Source: Candidatus Villigracilis adiacens (lineage in GTDB: Bacteria > Chloroflexota > Anaerolineae > Anaerolineales > Villigracilaceae). Taken from it: DNA of 64,000 bases. The notes under the pieces are model-generated. The model searched no databases. It was given only the letters and a program-made list of their open reading frames with translations, and was not told where the DNA came from. The stretch is taken from positions 806,001-870,000 of the forward strand of contig JADJBU010000022.1 in NCBI GenBank assembly GCA_016703605.1. Reading direction: 5' to 3'. The position numbers were made by a program, and so were the translations under genes. Each line of letters begins with the position of its first letter. The first letter of the stretch is position 1. Positions 1 through 9,051 of the stretch are shown here, piece after piece.

Positions 1-330
1 TTCAGGCAAAAACTCATCGTCCGAATCAAGCATGGAGACATATTCCCCTTTAGACTCGCGAATGCCAATATTGCGCGCGACATTAGCATTCGAATGCGCC
101 TCATTCCTGACGAATCTTATGCGCGCGTCTTTGAAACTTTGACAGACTGACTGAATATTTGCAGTAGAGCCGTCATCAACAACGATGACTTCAAAATCCC
201 TGAAAGTCTGTTCCAAGACACTGTGAAGCGCCCGCGTCAGTTCATCTGGACGGTTATAAACGGGAATGACAACGGAGATTTTGACATCTCTTTGCATTTC
301 ATTCAATAAGATTTTTTGATCAAGGTCCAT
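1..330 (-). CDS. Glycosyltransferase family 2, N-terminal part (cut by window edge)
   Basis: Only the first 110 codons lie in the window; the gene continues past position 1. The protein opens with a short leader and then a GT-A fold: SVVIPVYNRP, the nucleotide-binding VVDDGS and the metal-binding DSDD near the cut edge. Such enzymes transfer a sugar from an NDP-sugar to a growing glycan at the inner face of the membrane. It is the most downstream gene seen of the minus-strand polysaccharide block, 38 bp after the epimerase gene. The ATG at 330 has no strong ribosome site; an in-frame ATG 11 codons later is possible. Family is clear, substrate unknown. Confidence 0.85.
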   Translation of the reverse strand, partial: MDLDQKILLNEMQRDVKISVVIPVYNRPDELTRALHSVLEQTFRDFEVIVVDDGSTANIQSVCQSFKDARIRFVRNEAHSNANVARNIGIRESKGEYVSMLDSDDEFLPE

Positions 331-368
331 GGTAAATAACTTTTAAATAAACTAAAAAATACCGCTGT

Positions 369-1346
369 TTAGGTCAACGCACCTTTTTCCCCAAGCCAAT
401 CCCGGGTCTTGAGGAGTCCTTCGCGCAAATTAATACGTGGCGACCATCCCAGCTCTCTTGCTGCCAGTTTATTGTCCAACACATTATAAGGAATATCAAA
501 AGAGCGTCCGCTCAGATATTTTAAGGTTACAGATTTTTGTGTCAATGCCTCAATCTCTTGCAACAACTGATTAAGACTCACTCCAATCGCCGAGCTGATA
601 TTGAACACACTTTCCTTTCCCTCGTAAGTCAGCGCTTTTGCAAAAGCATCTGCAACATCATCAACATACACATAATCCCGTACGACCGATCCATCACCCC
701 AAATTTCGACAGGAAGGTCGTTAAGAAAGCAATTTAAGAATATCCCCGCCGCGCCTTGAGATGTCTCCAGTCTTTGACGGGGGCCATAGGCATTTGATAC
801 TCGAAGTATTACGGGCTTAATTCCATATAAACGCTGAAATAACAACAAATATTTCTCAATCATAAGTTTGGTAATACCATAGGAAACGAGAGGATTAGTA
901 GGATGGGTCTCGTCTACCGGCAAATATTTGGGAATTCCATATACCGTCCCGCCGGATGAAATGAATACGATCCTGCCAACCCGCTGAGAACGCATTACAT
1001 TAAGCAACTGTAGTGCGGCCATCAGGTTAGTTTGCACATCGTAAATAATATCTTCATTCGAATTCTTGGGCAGGGTAAAGGAGACAAGATGCAATACGGC
1101 ATCCATACCGGCAACGGCTCTGGAAATATCGTACTCACTTAACATGTCACCTGAATACCATTCAACTTTTTCCGAGGAGGAAAAAGCCCGATAGGGTTTA
1201 ACCCGTGGATGTTCGAAAATACGCAATTCATATCCATCTTCAAGGAGTCTATCTACCACAGCGGAACCAATAAAACCGCCACCGCCAAATACAACAATCT
1301 TCCTTATCAATTTATTGGAAGCCATTTGCCTCTTCATTTCTTCCAT
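369..1346 (-). CDS. NAD-dependent epimerase/dehydratase (NDP-sugar, extended SDR)
   Basis: Extended short-chain dehydrogenase of about 325 residues, the usual size of UDP-glucose 4-epimerase-like enzymes. The N-terminus carries the Rossmann motif GGGGFIG. The middle carries the SSGGTVYG strand and the catalytic YGITK (YxxxK). It should oxidise and reduce C4 of a nucleotide sugar for the surface glycan built by its neighbours. The ATG at 1346 overlaps the TGA of the upstream glycosyltransferase (TGATG), so the two are translationally coupled; a TTG one codon earlier is less likely. The exact sugar cannot be read from sequence. Confidence 0.85.
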   Translation of the reverse strand: MEEMKRQMASNKLIRKIVVFGGGGFIGSAVVDRLLEDGYELRIFEHPRVKPYRAFSSSEKVEWYSGDMLSEYDISRAVAGMDAVLHLVSFTLPKNSNEDIIYDVQTNLMAALQLLNVMRSQRVGRIVFISSGGTVYGIPKYLPVDETHPTNPLVSYGITKLMIEKYLLLFQRLYGIKPVILRVSNAYGPRQRLETSQGAAGIFLNCFLNDLPVEIWGDGSVVRDYVYVDDVADAFAKALTYEGKESVFNISSAIGVSLNQLLQEIEALTQKSVTLKYLSGRSFDIPYNVLDNKLAARELGWSPRINLREGLLKTRDWLGEKGALT

Positions 1347-2482
1347 CAATTTCGCCCTATGCCTGCGTTTAAAGCAATTGAATCCAAAACAATGCGGCTT
1401 AACAAAGCAAGGTGTTTTTGGCGGCTGAAATTCTTTAGAATAAAGTCACGACCTTTGGCTCCCATTTCAACAGCCAATTGCCTGTCCTCCAGCAGTTTAA
1501 GCATCGCTTGCGCCATACCATCCACATCATGTTCATCTACCAGCAAACCCGTTTCCCCATCAATAACCACATCTGGAATACCCGCATGACGTGTACTAAC
1601 AACAGGTACTCCCGCAGCAGAAGATTCCATTACAGCCACCGGGGTGCCCTCCATATCGCCGCTTAAGGCAGTGATGGAATGCTGGACATATGCCCGCGCA
1701 ACCGCAAGATGAGCGGCAAACTCCTGCAAGGTAATGACACCTGGAAATGATACTGCGTGTTCGATCCGCAAATACCGAACCAGATTCACGCAGGCATTCA
1801 TGAGAACTCCATCACCAGCAATGATCAATCTTGCTTCAGGGTGTTTCTTAAGCACATGGTTAAACGCCAAAATTGTATAGTAATGCGCTTTTTTATCCAC
1901 AAATCTGCCTGTACTAACAAAAAGTTTTTGACTAAAATCCGGCCGGACATCGAAAAACATTTCGTGAGGACCACTGGGACTAAAATAAATTTTGTCTGCT
2001 GGACAACCAAGATTTTCAAGCCTCTGGCGCATATGTTCACTTACAATAACAATAGCGCTAACATATTGAAACATCTCTACATATGATTGCTGATATTGTT
2101 GCAAAATCTGGTGTACGGAGATCTCGTAACCAAAAAAGGTCACGATGAGAGGGAGCTTACGTTTTTTACAAACATTCAAGACATTTGCTCCGGTGACCCC
2201 ATATTCCGCTAGCACGCAATCAATTTTCTCTCTGCGCAACGACCGAAACAACAAACTCTCCCTTCGATCGACAAATTTTGAACCCAGTATTCTGTCTGAA
2301 AGGTGGAGAAATGCTGATATCCATAATGACCGTTCTAATGCGCCTGAATCCTCAAGAAAGATAGGATACGGATCGCCATAGTAGTAACGTACATTAACAT
2401 CTGGGATCTGTTTATGCGCCTGAATAAAAGTCTCTGAATAGGCGTTTTGACTGCTCGACAGAATAGCCAAATTAGGATACAT
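1346..2482 (-). CDS. Glycosyltransferase family 4 (GT-B fold)
   Basis: About 378 residues from the chosen start. The C-terminal half is typical of GT4: STGRFVDKKAHYYTI, then GTPVAVMESSAAGVPVVST with the EX7E-type nucleotide contact, then DGETGLLV. The N-terminal half is a variable acceptor domain. It probably transfers a hexose from an activated donor to a lipid-linked acceptor in the cytoplasm. The start MYPNLAIL is preferred because the longer reading frame only adds residues inside the upstream gene; it still overlaps that gene by 11 bp. Part of a tightly packed minus-strand operon. Confidence 0.83.
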   Translation of the reverse strand: MYPNLAILSSSQNAYSETFIQAHKQIPDVNVRYYYGDPYPIFLEDSGALERSLWISAFLHLSDRILGSKFVDRRESLLFRSLRREKIDCVLAEYGVTGANVLNVCKKRKLPLIVTFFGYEISVHQILQQYQQSYVEMFQYVSAIVIVSEHMRQRLENLGCPADKIYFSPSGPHEMFFDVRPDFSQKLFVSTGRFVDKKAHYYTILAFNHVLKKHPEARLIIAGDGVLMNACVNLVRYLRIEHAVSFPGVITLQEFAAHLAVARAYVQHSITALSGDMEGTPVAVMESSAAGVPVVSTRHAGIPDVVIDGETGLLVDEHDVDGMAQAMLKLLEDRQLAVEMGAKGRDFILKNFSRQKHLALLSRIVLDSIALNAGIGRN

Positions 2483-4448
2483 TTTTTTTTGCCAAGCCAT
2501 ATAATCCGGTAACCATTTGAGACTCTGAAAAAACAACTGAATACATCGCGTCTTTCTTTATCAACCAACCAATAATAGGTTTGATAAGAGGCGACAGATA
2601 TTTCCTCAATACCGGTCGCATTGGCGCCCGCCGAACCCAGAGCCCCAGCATCTGCGCGAGAGAAGCGTGCCAGCCACCTGTAGCTTTTATCACTATATCT
2701 TCAAAACCCGAATTCCTTAAGTGTCTTTCGAGTGCAAAAGGTGTATACCGGTATTCATCATGGGGTACTTCATGGAGATTCCATAAAAAGGGTACGGTAA
2801 AGAAAAGGGTAGAGTTAGGTTTTAAAACCCGATATACTTCTTTCAAAAAAACCTCAGGCTCCGGGCAGTGTTCGAGAACTTCTATGGCTATAGAACTATC
2901 AAAACTATTATCGTCAAAGGGCATCACCCTGCCATCCCATGTAGAGTCAGGTTTGATGTTTTCATCATAAATCAACGCGTTTTCAATATCAAGCCCAACA
3001 TATTCCTGGACAGCGGCGTTCTTCAATATATACTCCCTATATGGCATTTTTCCACAACCAGCATCTAACAAGCGCCCGTGAAGATTAGGTAGAGCATAAT
3101 CCAACGATCTCTTAATAGAAGTCCGCATAACATATTTATCAAGATTTGTCTCAATAAAAGGAACATCAAGAAAATTATCGGATGATATATTTAAGTCTTT
3201 ATTGATCAGCCTCTTCAAAAAGGCTTTTAAGCCCATTGGGATATGACTGTAAAGCCAATGAAAAGGAGCTGGCTTTTTCATAATATGTTCCTTGAGTACA
3301 TCGTTCATAGATGGCAATTCTATATCATTTGGAGAAACAAATATAGACTTCTTTTCACGATACTGTTCGACAAGAAATCTGATTAAATCTTCCCATTTAT
3401 CCAAGGTGTTTTCAAGGGAGAATTTCTCAATAATATGCCGCCGCGCATTCTGTGATATTCGTTTTCGCAACCCGGGATCCAGAACAAGCATCGAAACTGC
3501 TGCAACAACAGCCTCTTTTCTGTCATGTACCAAAATGCCCGTCTCTCCATCTAAAACCAGCTCTTCGATTCCCGGATAACGGGAACATACGGGAACCAAG
3601 CCGCTCGCCATACTATCCATAAGTGAACCCGGCACCCCTTCATATTCTGATAAAAGTACGACAATGTTATGTTTGGATAATTCCTGTTTATATATATCAT
3701 CTTTGAGCATTCCAGTAAACCTAAACCTATGCGCATACCCGGAGGAGGAAACTATTTCTTCACAAGCTTTTTTATCTGGGCCATCACCAATAAATGCAAA
3801 AGTGACTTCTGCAAATCTTTGAGCCAGATCAACAAAAATCCTTGTAATATCCAAAATCCGCTTTTGTCGTTGGATCAACCTGCCTACATAAACAACCGAG
3901 ACTGAACCGTCCTGAAGATTGTAGCGCACAGGGATTGACACTCCTGATGGAATAACCGCAGTCAGCAAATCGAGGTTTCGAACTCTTGTTTCAAGTTGGC
4001 TTCGTAAATATTCACTTACACAGAATATGGCCGAAGATACAAATTCGCTTCCTGGGTCACTAAAGTATAGGGCTTTGCCCCAATTATTCTCATCATCGCT
4101 GCGATGAGAATTGATAACAGGGATTCCTGCAGCTTTGACCCATTTTCCAGCAAAGCACCCGGGAGTAGATACATCAGGAATAAAAACATCCGGTTGTATA
4201 GCTTCAATCTGTTTTAAAATCCATTTAACCGCTTGTTTGCTATCCACAATAAAAGGGGTGTTATGGGTAATTACCTTCCTTTCCTGTAGCGATCTAGCAT
4301 TAGGACAATCCAAATGATACATTACCAGCACATGCACATCATATCCCCGGTTCACAAGTGCGGGCAAGACTCGCAGGTAATTTATGATAGGACCCCCAGG
4401 ATAGTTGGGGCGATCATAAAGAATAAAAAGCAGACGTGTTTTTTTCAT
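2472..4448 (-). CDS. Bifunctional GT4 glycosyltransferase - SAM methyltransferase fusion
   Basis: A 658-residue protein made of two enzymes. Residues 1 to about 370 are a GT4 glycosyltransferase with VYVGRLIQRQKRILDI, an EGVPGSLMDSMASGLVP segment and DGETGILV. After a linker, residues about 430-640 form a class I SAM-dependent methyltransferase with motif I LLDAGCG and the downstream SIAIEVLEHCPEPEVFLKE. A transferase that adds a sugar and a methylase that caps or decorates it on one chain suggests coupled addition and methylation, as in chain-capping proteins of exported O-polysaccharides; that role is inferred. It is the first gene of this minus-strand run and is divergent from asnB. Confidence 0.85.
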   Translation of the reverse strand: MKKTRLLFILYDRPNYPGGPIINYLRVLPALVNRGYDVHVLVMYHLDCPNARSLQERKVITHNTPFIVDSKQAVKWILKQIEAIQPDVFIPDVSTPGCFAGKWVKAAGIPVINSHRSDDENNWGKALYFSDPGSEFVSSAIFCVSEYLRSQLETRVRNLDLLTAVIPSGVSIPVRYNLQDGSVSVVYVGRLIQRQKRILDITRIFVDLAQRFAEVTFAFIGDGPDKKACEEIVSSSGYAHRFRFTGMLKDDIYKQELSKHNIVVLLSEYEGVPGSLMDSMASGLVPVCSRYPGIEELVLDGETGILVHDRKEAVVAAVSMLVLDPGLRKRISQNARRHIIEKFSLENTLDKWEDLIRFLVEQYREKKSIFVSPNDIELPSMNDVLKEHIMKKPAPFHWLYSHIPMGLKAFLKRLINKDLNISSDNFLDVPFIETNLDKYVMRTSIKRSLDYALPNLHGRLLDAGCGKMPYREYILKNAAVQEYVGLDIENALIYDENIKPDSTWDGRVMPFDDNSFDSSIAIEVLEHCPEPEVFLKEVYRVLKPNSTLFFTVPFLWNLHEVPHDEYRYTPFALERHLRNSGFEDIVIKATGGWHASLAQMLGLWVRRAPMRPVLRKYLSPLIKPIIGWLIKKDAMYSVVFSESQMVTGLYGLAKKNVS

Positions 4449-4566
4449 ATCAAGGGAGAATTGTGTCCAAATCTACCATGGGCGTCCAATGTTTGCAATA
4501 TAATCGCTATAGTATACTTGCCCGGTTAATATCCATCTAGTGGTCGAAAAATAAAGGAGAGACTCT

Positions 4567-6477
4567 GTGTGCGGAATCGCTGGTATCGTTCGGCTTGATG
4601 GAGAAAGTGTGGAATTGCAAAGGCTGCAAGCCATGAATATCGCCATGCGCCATCGTGGACCGGATGGAGAAGGATATAGGGGTGCAGATAGCGAAATTGG
4701 CTTTGCTCATCTTCGGCTTGCCATCATTGACCTGGCAACGGGCGATCAACCGATGGCAAATGAAGCAAAAACCATTCAGCTAATCTTCAATGGGGAAATA
4801 TACAATTTTATGGATGTAAAAAAGGAACTTGAAAATCGTGGATATAAGTTTCGGACGAAAAGCGATACCGAAGTGTTGATCCATGCCTATGAAGAGTGGG
4901 GAAGCGGAATGCTGTCAAAATTAAATGGCATGTTTGCCTTTACGCTGTATGACATCCCCAATCGCAAGCTATTCCTGGCGCGCGACCGATTGGGCGTAAA
5001 GCCGCTTTATTATTATTTCGAAAATAATGTTCTGGTCTTTGCCAGTGAAATGGGAGGAATGACCGCCAGTGGATTGGTTCCTACTGAAATGGATCCTGTG
5101 GCGCTTGATCTATATTTACATTATCAATACATCCCCTCTCCTCATACCATCTATCGGGGTGTTAAAAAATTACCTCCTTCCGAGTTTATAGAACTAGATC
5201 TTTCTACAAAGCAATTTACAAAAAAAACATATTGGGACATTGACACGCAGGCTTCGCCTGACCCTTCCAGAACCATGAATGAGTGGATGGAAGATTTAGA
5301 TGCCCTTCTACAGGATGCGGTAAAAATCCGATTAATTAGTGATGTCCCATTTGGTGCATTTCTTAGCGGAGGGATTGATTCTGGATTGATTGTTGCCATG
5401 ATGTCTGGGAAACTTACCGAACCGGTTAAGACGTTTTCAATCGGGCTGGCAGATGATGAAAACGACGAATTACCCTATGCCCGCATGGTTGCAAAACGAT
5501 ATGGAACAAAGCATGAAGAATTCAAGGTATCACCCGAGGGGTTGACCTTAATTCCAAAATTATCCAGTCATTTTGGCGAACCCTTTGCTGATTCATCGGC
5601 TGTACCAACCTATTATGTTTCCCAAATTGCCAGCTCGCATGTAAAGATGGTTCTGACCGGCGATGGCGGGGATGAAATGTTCGCAGGATATCGAAGATAT
5701 TCACATCTGATCAATGTCATGTCTACCTTGTTTCCTGACCACCCTTCAGATTCTACTCGCATGCAAATGTGGAAGCGCATCGCGCGCGGAGTAAGCAGAC
5801 GCATCCCTGGTTTTACACGGTTTGCCGGGGGGATTTCAACAAGGTTGCCATCAAGAAATGGGGCATGGCAGGCAATCTATGATGAATCTGTGAGCCATTT
5901 TTCATTGGATGAACGTACAGCATTGCTAGGGCTGCATTCGGGCATTTCACATACAGACCATTTTACGAGTCAATATCCATTCCCGGCAAGCGATAACATT
6001 GCAGGCAATGCACAATACTGTGATTTGAAATCCTATCTCCCGGGCGATGTACTAGTCAAAGTAGATCGGATGAGTATGGCAAATTCGCTCGAAGTGAGAA
6101 GCCCCCTGCTGGATTATCGAATAGCGGAGTTAGCATTCTCAATGCCTACAAGAATGAAGGTCGCTGAGCCTTTGCCAGACGGTTCGAAAAATAAATTCAT
6201 TCTGAAGGAATTAGCAAGCCGTTATTTGGGGCGTGATTATGTTTATCGCCCAAAACAAGGATTTGTCATTCCCATAAGCCGCTGGCTTCGTGAAGACCGG
6301 TCTGGATACCTGCACGACACGTTGGCTGCCAGTTCCAGCCCAGTGTATAACCACTTGAACAAACCCATCATTCAGGGAATGCTCAAGGCTCACATGGCTG
6401 GGTCTGGTGATTACGGTATGAAGCTATGGAATCTTCTTATGTTAGATGGCTGGCTTCGATACGCCTACACAGTTTAA
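4567..6477 (+). CDS. asnB: Asparagine synthase (glutamine-hydrolysing)
   Basis: A 636-residue class II glutamine amidotransferase. Cys2 follows the initiator directly (MCGIAGIV) and is the glutaminase nucleophile. The N-terminal Ntn domain runs to about residue 200. The synthetase domain has the ATP-pyrophosphatase loop SGGIDS at 267-272. The enzyme makes asparagine from aspartate; copies inside polysaccharide loci often amidate sugar acids, which is a possible role here. Start is GTG at 4567 behind AAAGGAG. It is the only plus-strand gene in this block and ends in a perfect palindrome shared with the next gene. Product name is secure, substrate is not. Confidence 0.93.
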   Translation: MCGIAGIVRLDGESVELQRLQAMNIAMRHRGPDGEGYRGADSEIGFAHLRLAIIDLATGDQPMANEAKTIQLIFNGEIYNFMDVKKELENRGYKFRTKSDTEVLIHAYEEWGSGMLSKLNGMFAFTLYDIPNRKLFLARDRLGVKPLYYYFENNVLVFASEMGGMTASGLVPTEMDPVALDLYLHYQYIPSPHTIYRGVKKLPPSEFIELDLSTKQFTKKTYWDIDTQASPDPSRTMNEWMEDLDALLQDAVKIRLISDVPFGAFLSGGIDSGLIVAMMSGKLTEPVKTFSIGLADDENDELPYARMVAKRYGTKHEEFKVSPEGLTLIPKLSSHFGEPFADSSAVPTYYVSQIASSHVKMVLTGDGGDEMFAGYRRYSHLINVMSTLFPDHPSDSTRMQMWKRIARGVSRRIPGFTRFAGGISTRLPSRNGAWQAIYDESVSHFSLDERTALLGLHSGISHTDHFTSQYPFPASDNIAGNAQYCDLKSYLPGDVLVKVDRMSMANSLEVRSPLLDYRIAELAFSMPTRMKVAEPLPDGSKNKFILKELASRYLGRDYVYRPKQGFVIPISRWLREDRSGYLHDTLAASSSPVYNHLNKPIIQGMLKAHMAGSGDYGMKLWNLLMLDGWLRYAYTV

Positions 6478-6523
6478 AAAATAAGGAGTCTCTTCTCTTA
6501 AGAGAAGAGACTCCTTATTTTTT
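6476..6523. terminator. Bidirectional terminator, perfect 24-bp palindrome
   Basis: Two perfect 24-nt arms (6476-6499 and 6500-6523) with no unpaired centre except what a loop at CTTAAG needs. A-tracts and T-tracts at the ends give a U-run on both strands. It serves asnB from the left and the convergent glycosyltransferase from the right, and the TAA stop of the latter lies inside the stem. Confidence 0.9.
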
Positions 6524-7591
6524 GGGATGTTGATTAGAGTTCTCAAGAAATTCATAGAAATATTGGAGGCGTGTCTTAAGGACTGGAAAACGATCCAGAT
6601 ATATGGATATTCTATAAATCAACCGATCAAAAGCACGCTTTATTCCAAGGTATGAAAAGTTACGAAAAACCAAAGAGGTATATTGAAAAATATAAAATAT
6701 ACGTTCTAATAACGAAATTGAGTGGGTCAGGAAAAGTTCTTTGGCAGCATGCAAAGCGTTTTCACGCATGATAATAGCTCTTTCATCATCATACAACTTT
6801 GCTATTAATCTTGCGGATTCAAAATATCCCTTTTGCACTTCAATTGGCTTTGCCCCTGAAAAAACGCCGCCAGAATGTTCTCTGTATACAGCTACAACTT
6901 CATCCAGACAACGAAAGGCGCCTGCCGGATTTTTTGCCAATATAAAATGAACATGCCGATAATCCATCATATATTCTGCAGGAATACTTAATAACAAATT
7001 CTTAGGAATCATGCGCGTGCAATTTTTAACCCAATCGCCCAGGTAAAATAATTGTTTCGGGGTCATGCAGGTTATATCTTTATCAAGTGCTGGTGTTGTA
7101 ACTGTAAAATTCTTTTTGCTCTCACTCCACGTTTTTGCACGAGCCCCGCAAATGATCGTATCTGGATGCTGATTGAAAATATCGACCTGCTTCTGCAATT
7201 TCAAGGGATCGATCCAATAGTCATCGCCTTCGCATACGGCTATATATCGTCCACGTGCCTTTGGAAGCAGGAATTTCGTAAAAAGTTCATCTCCCATAGA
7301 GAAGCGATTTTTACTTTGATAAATAGGATTAATTAAATGAGGAAATTTCCCTTCATATTCCCGCACTATCTCCACAGTCCCGTCACTAGAGGCATCATCG
7401 TGAATGATAATTTCAACTGGAAATTTTGTTTTTTGGCTTAAAAATCCTTCAATTGTGTTCCGAATAAAATGTGCATGATTATAGGTAAGACAAAAAACAC
7501 TTACAACGGGAGCAACGCTTTTTTTCCATTTTTGATCAACAACAAGAACAGGGCGGGATAGCTGTTCATCAGGAACCATTTGAGGAATCAC
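6515..7591 (-). CDS. Glycosyltransferase family 2
   Basis: A 358-residue GT-A glycosyltransferase. The catalytic domain (about residues 28-240) shows VSVFCLTYNHAHFI, IIIHDDASSDGT and the CEGDDYWIDP segment that binds donor and metal. The C-terminal 100 residues are rich in Leu, Phe and Tyr and probably bind the membrane or the lipid-linked acceptor. It is convergent with asnB and separated from the formyltransferase gene by a 12-bp hairpin, so it may be transcribed apart from it. Donor and linkage are unknown. Confidence 0.87.
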   Translation of the reverse strand: MIPQMVPDEQLSRPVLVVDQKWKKSVAPVVSVFCLTYNHAHFIRNTIEGFLSQKTKFPVEIIIHDDASSDGTVEIVREYEGKFPHLINPIYQSKNRFSMGDELFTKFLLPKARGRYIAVCEGDDYWIDPLKLQKQVDIFNQHPDTIICGARAKTWSESKKNFTVTTPALDKDITCMTPKQLFYLGDWVKNCTRMIPKNLLLSIPAEYMMDYRHVHFILAKNPAGAFRCLDEVVAVYREHSGGVFSGAKPIEVQKGYFESARLIAKLYDDERAIIMRENALHAAKELFLTHSISLLERIFYIFQYTSLVFRNFSYLGIKRAFDRLIYRISIYLDRFPVLKTRLQYFYEFLENSNQHPKK

Positions 7592-7604
7592 TTATATACT
7601 CCAT

Positions 7605-7632
7605 CTATATTTTGGCTGGAGCCAAAATATAG
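7605..7632. terminator. Hairpin, possible terminator or processing site
   Basis: Perfect 12-bp inverted repeat with a 4-nt loop in the gap between the formyltransferase and glycosyltransferase genes. There is no long U-tract, so it may only slow or process the minus-strand transcript. Confidence 0.5.
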
Positions 7633-7679
7633 AAACGATGTCTTAAACAATTAAAAATATAACCGAATCTCAAAGAGAC

Positions 7680-8279
7680 TTAGATATTCTGATCTGCCTG
7701 CCTACTCATAATAACCTTGATCGCCTCAACAAGTAATTTATTCTCCTCAAGAAAAACTCTTCCACCAAGTTCCCAAGCGCTTTCACCCTCATTTACTTTC
7801 ACGGTTCTTTGCAAAATAATCTCACCTTCATCAATTTTTTCACTCACATAATGTACTGTACAACCAGCCAGTTCATCTTTATTCTTCAAGACAGCCTCTT
7901 GTACCTTCACCCCATACATGCCTTTGCCTCCATATTTAGGCAACAGCGAGGGGTGAGTGTTAATGATTCGACCCTGCCATTTTTGGCAAAAAGCACTATT
8001 GATTATGGTAAGAAACCCTGCCAACACAATTAAGTCTGTATTAACGGGTATCGTCCTATCCATCACAGAAAAAAATCCTTCGCCCAGTTCCTTCTTATCC
8101 AAAAAAACATACGGTATGTTGTATTTTTTCGCCTTATCAATAGCGCCACATTCCCTATCAACAATTAAAAGGTTGACTTTATACCCAACCTTTTTTTGGC
8201 TCTTGATAATCTCCTCAAAATTTCCACCTCCTCCTGACGCGCAGACAGTTACATAATATTGTCCCTTATCCATACTCAT
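7680..8279 (-). CDS. Formyltransferase, PurN/GART-like; probably sugar N-formyltransferase
   Basis: A 199-residue N10-formyl-tetrahydrofolate-dependent transferase with the fold and length of PurN. The catalytic triad of the family is present: Asn107 and His109 in IINTHPSLLPKY and Asp150 in SEKIDEGEII. PurN acts on glycinamide ribonucleotide, but this copy sits inside a polysaccharide operon beside a VioA-like 4-aminotransferase, with no other purine gene in the window. It may therefore formylate a 4-amino-4,6-dideoxy sugar, as VioF does. That is inference; sugar formyltransferases usually carry an extra C-terminal domain that is absent here. ATG at 8273 has better spacing from AAGGAG than the one at 8279. 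Confidence 0.75.
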   Translation of the reverse strand: MSMDKGQYYVTVCASGGGGNFEEIIKSQKKVGYKVNLLIVDRECGAIDKAKKYNIPYVFLDKKELGEGFFSVMDRTIPVNTDLIVLAGFLTIINSAFCQKWQGRIINTHPSLLPKYGGKGMYGVKVQEAVLKNKDELAGCTVHYVSEKIDEGEIILQRTVKVNEGESAWELGGRVFLEENKLLVEAIKVIMSRQADQNI

Positions 8280-8358
8280 ATACTCCTTGCCTAGAAATGG
8301 GTTATTTATGTCTTTGATGCATCCCAGACACGTAAAATAAATAAAAAAACTGTTCTTA

Positions 8359-9051
8359 TTAAATTAAATCAAAAGTATCAAGAAAAAGATGAATGCTTTC
8401 TCTATTGTTAAACATGAGTACATCAATGATAGAAAGATTTCCGACAAAAGAGATTCCAAATTGACGATAAATAATCTGCCCGGACTTTAAAAAGGAGAGA
8501 TTAATGTTGGCTTTTATAAAAGTCTCTCTATCGTACAGATCAAGCCCGCCAATCGGGTTGATATACTCTTGAGCATCGTTAATATTACAGATAGCAATAA
8601 GCCTATCCTCTTTCTTAAGATTGGCTGTTTGGCTGTAATGCCTACTGCTAAGTTCAAACTTTATATCTAAACCAAGATACTGATAAGTTTTAATGATTGA
8701 GTATTCCGCCAATTCACTTATGTTGTTTGTCTCAAATCCAAGCACATCTTCCATAAGAGGCCAAACCTCACGAAAATGAGGCGCGCGACTGTAAGCAGAG
8801 AGGAGTGTTTTCTTGAGCTTGCTCCTGTTATCGATAATTTCAACTTTATTTATTAACTTATTTGGACTTGCGTCTTTCTGGTGAACTGTAAAAAAATGTG
8901 CCTTGCCATTCAACAATATCCGATTTCTGTTGATCCAGCCATTCTTGATATAATGCACATCATCATAAAAAATGAATTTATCAACTGCTTTGATCAGCTG
9001 AAAATATCCGATGTACGGAAAAAAGTACGGCTGCATGATTGCAAGTTTCAT
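8359..9051 (-). CDS. WbqC-like family protein
   Basis: About 230 residues. The N-terminus MKLAIMQPYFFPYIGYFQL followed by IFYDDVHYIKNGWINRN is the hallmark of the WbqC-like family found in O-antigen and glycolipid loci. The biochemical role of the family is not established. The ATG at 9051 overlaps the TGA of the upstream aminotransferase (ATGA), so the two are coupled; the longer reading frame adds eight residues without a ribosome site. Its place between an aminotransferase and a formyltransferase suggests a role with amino-sugar intermediates. Confidence 0.85.
   Translation of the reverse strand: MKLAIMQPYFFPYIGYFQLIKAVDKFIFYDDVHYIKNGWINRNRILLNGKAHFFTVHQKDASPNKLINKVEIIDNRSKLKKTLLSAYSRAPHFREVWPLMEDVLGFETNNISELAEYSIIKTYQYLGLDIKFELSSRHYSQTANLKKEDRLIAICNINDAQEYINPIGGLDLYDRETFIKANINLSFLKSGQIIYRQFGISFVGNLSIIDVLMFNNRESIHLFLDTFDLI

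Noticed and set aside
4493..4518. Promoter for asnB (TTGCAA and TATACT)
   Set aside because: The spacer is only 14 bp, so the pair was not reported as a promoter.
7680..8279. Plain purine-synthesis PurN
   Set aside because: Not excluded, but no purine genes are near and a VioA-like aminotransferase is; a sugar role is favoured and flagged as inference.
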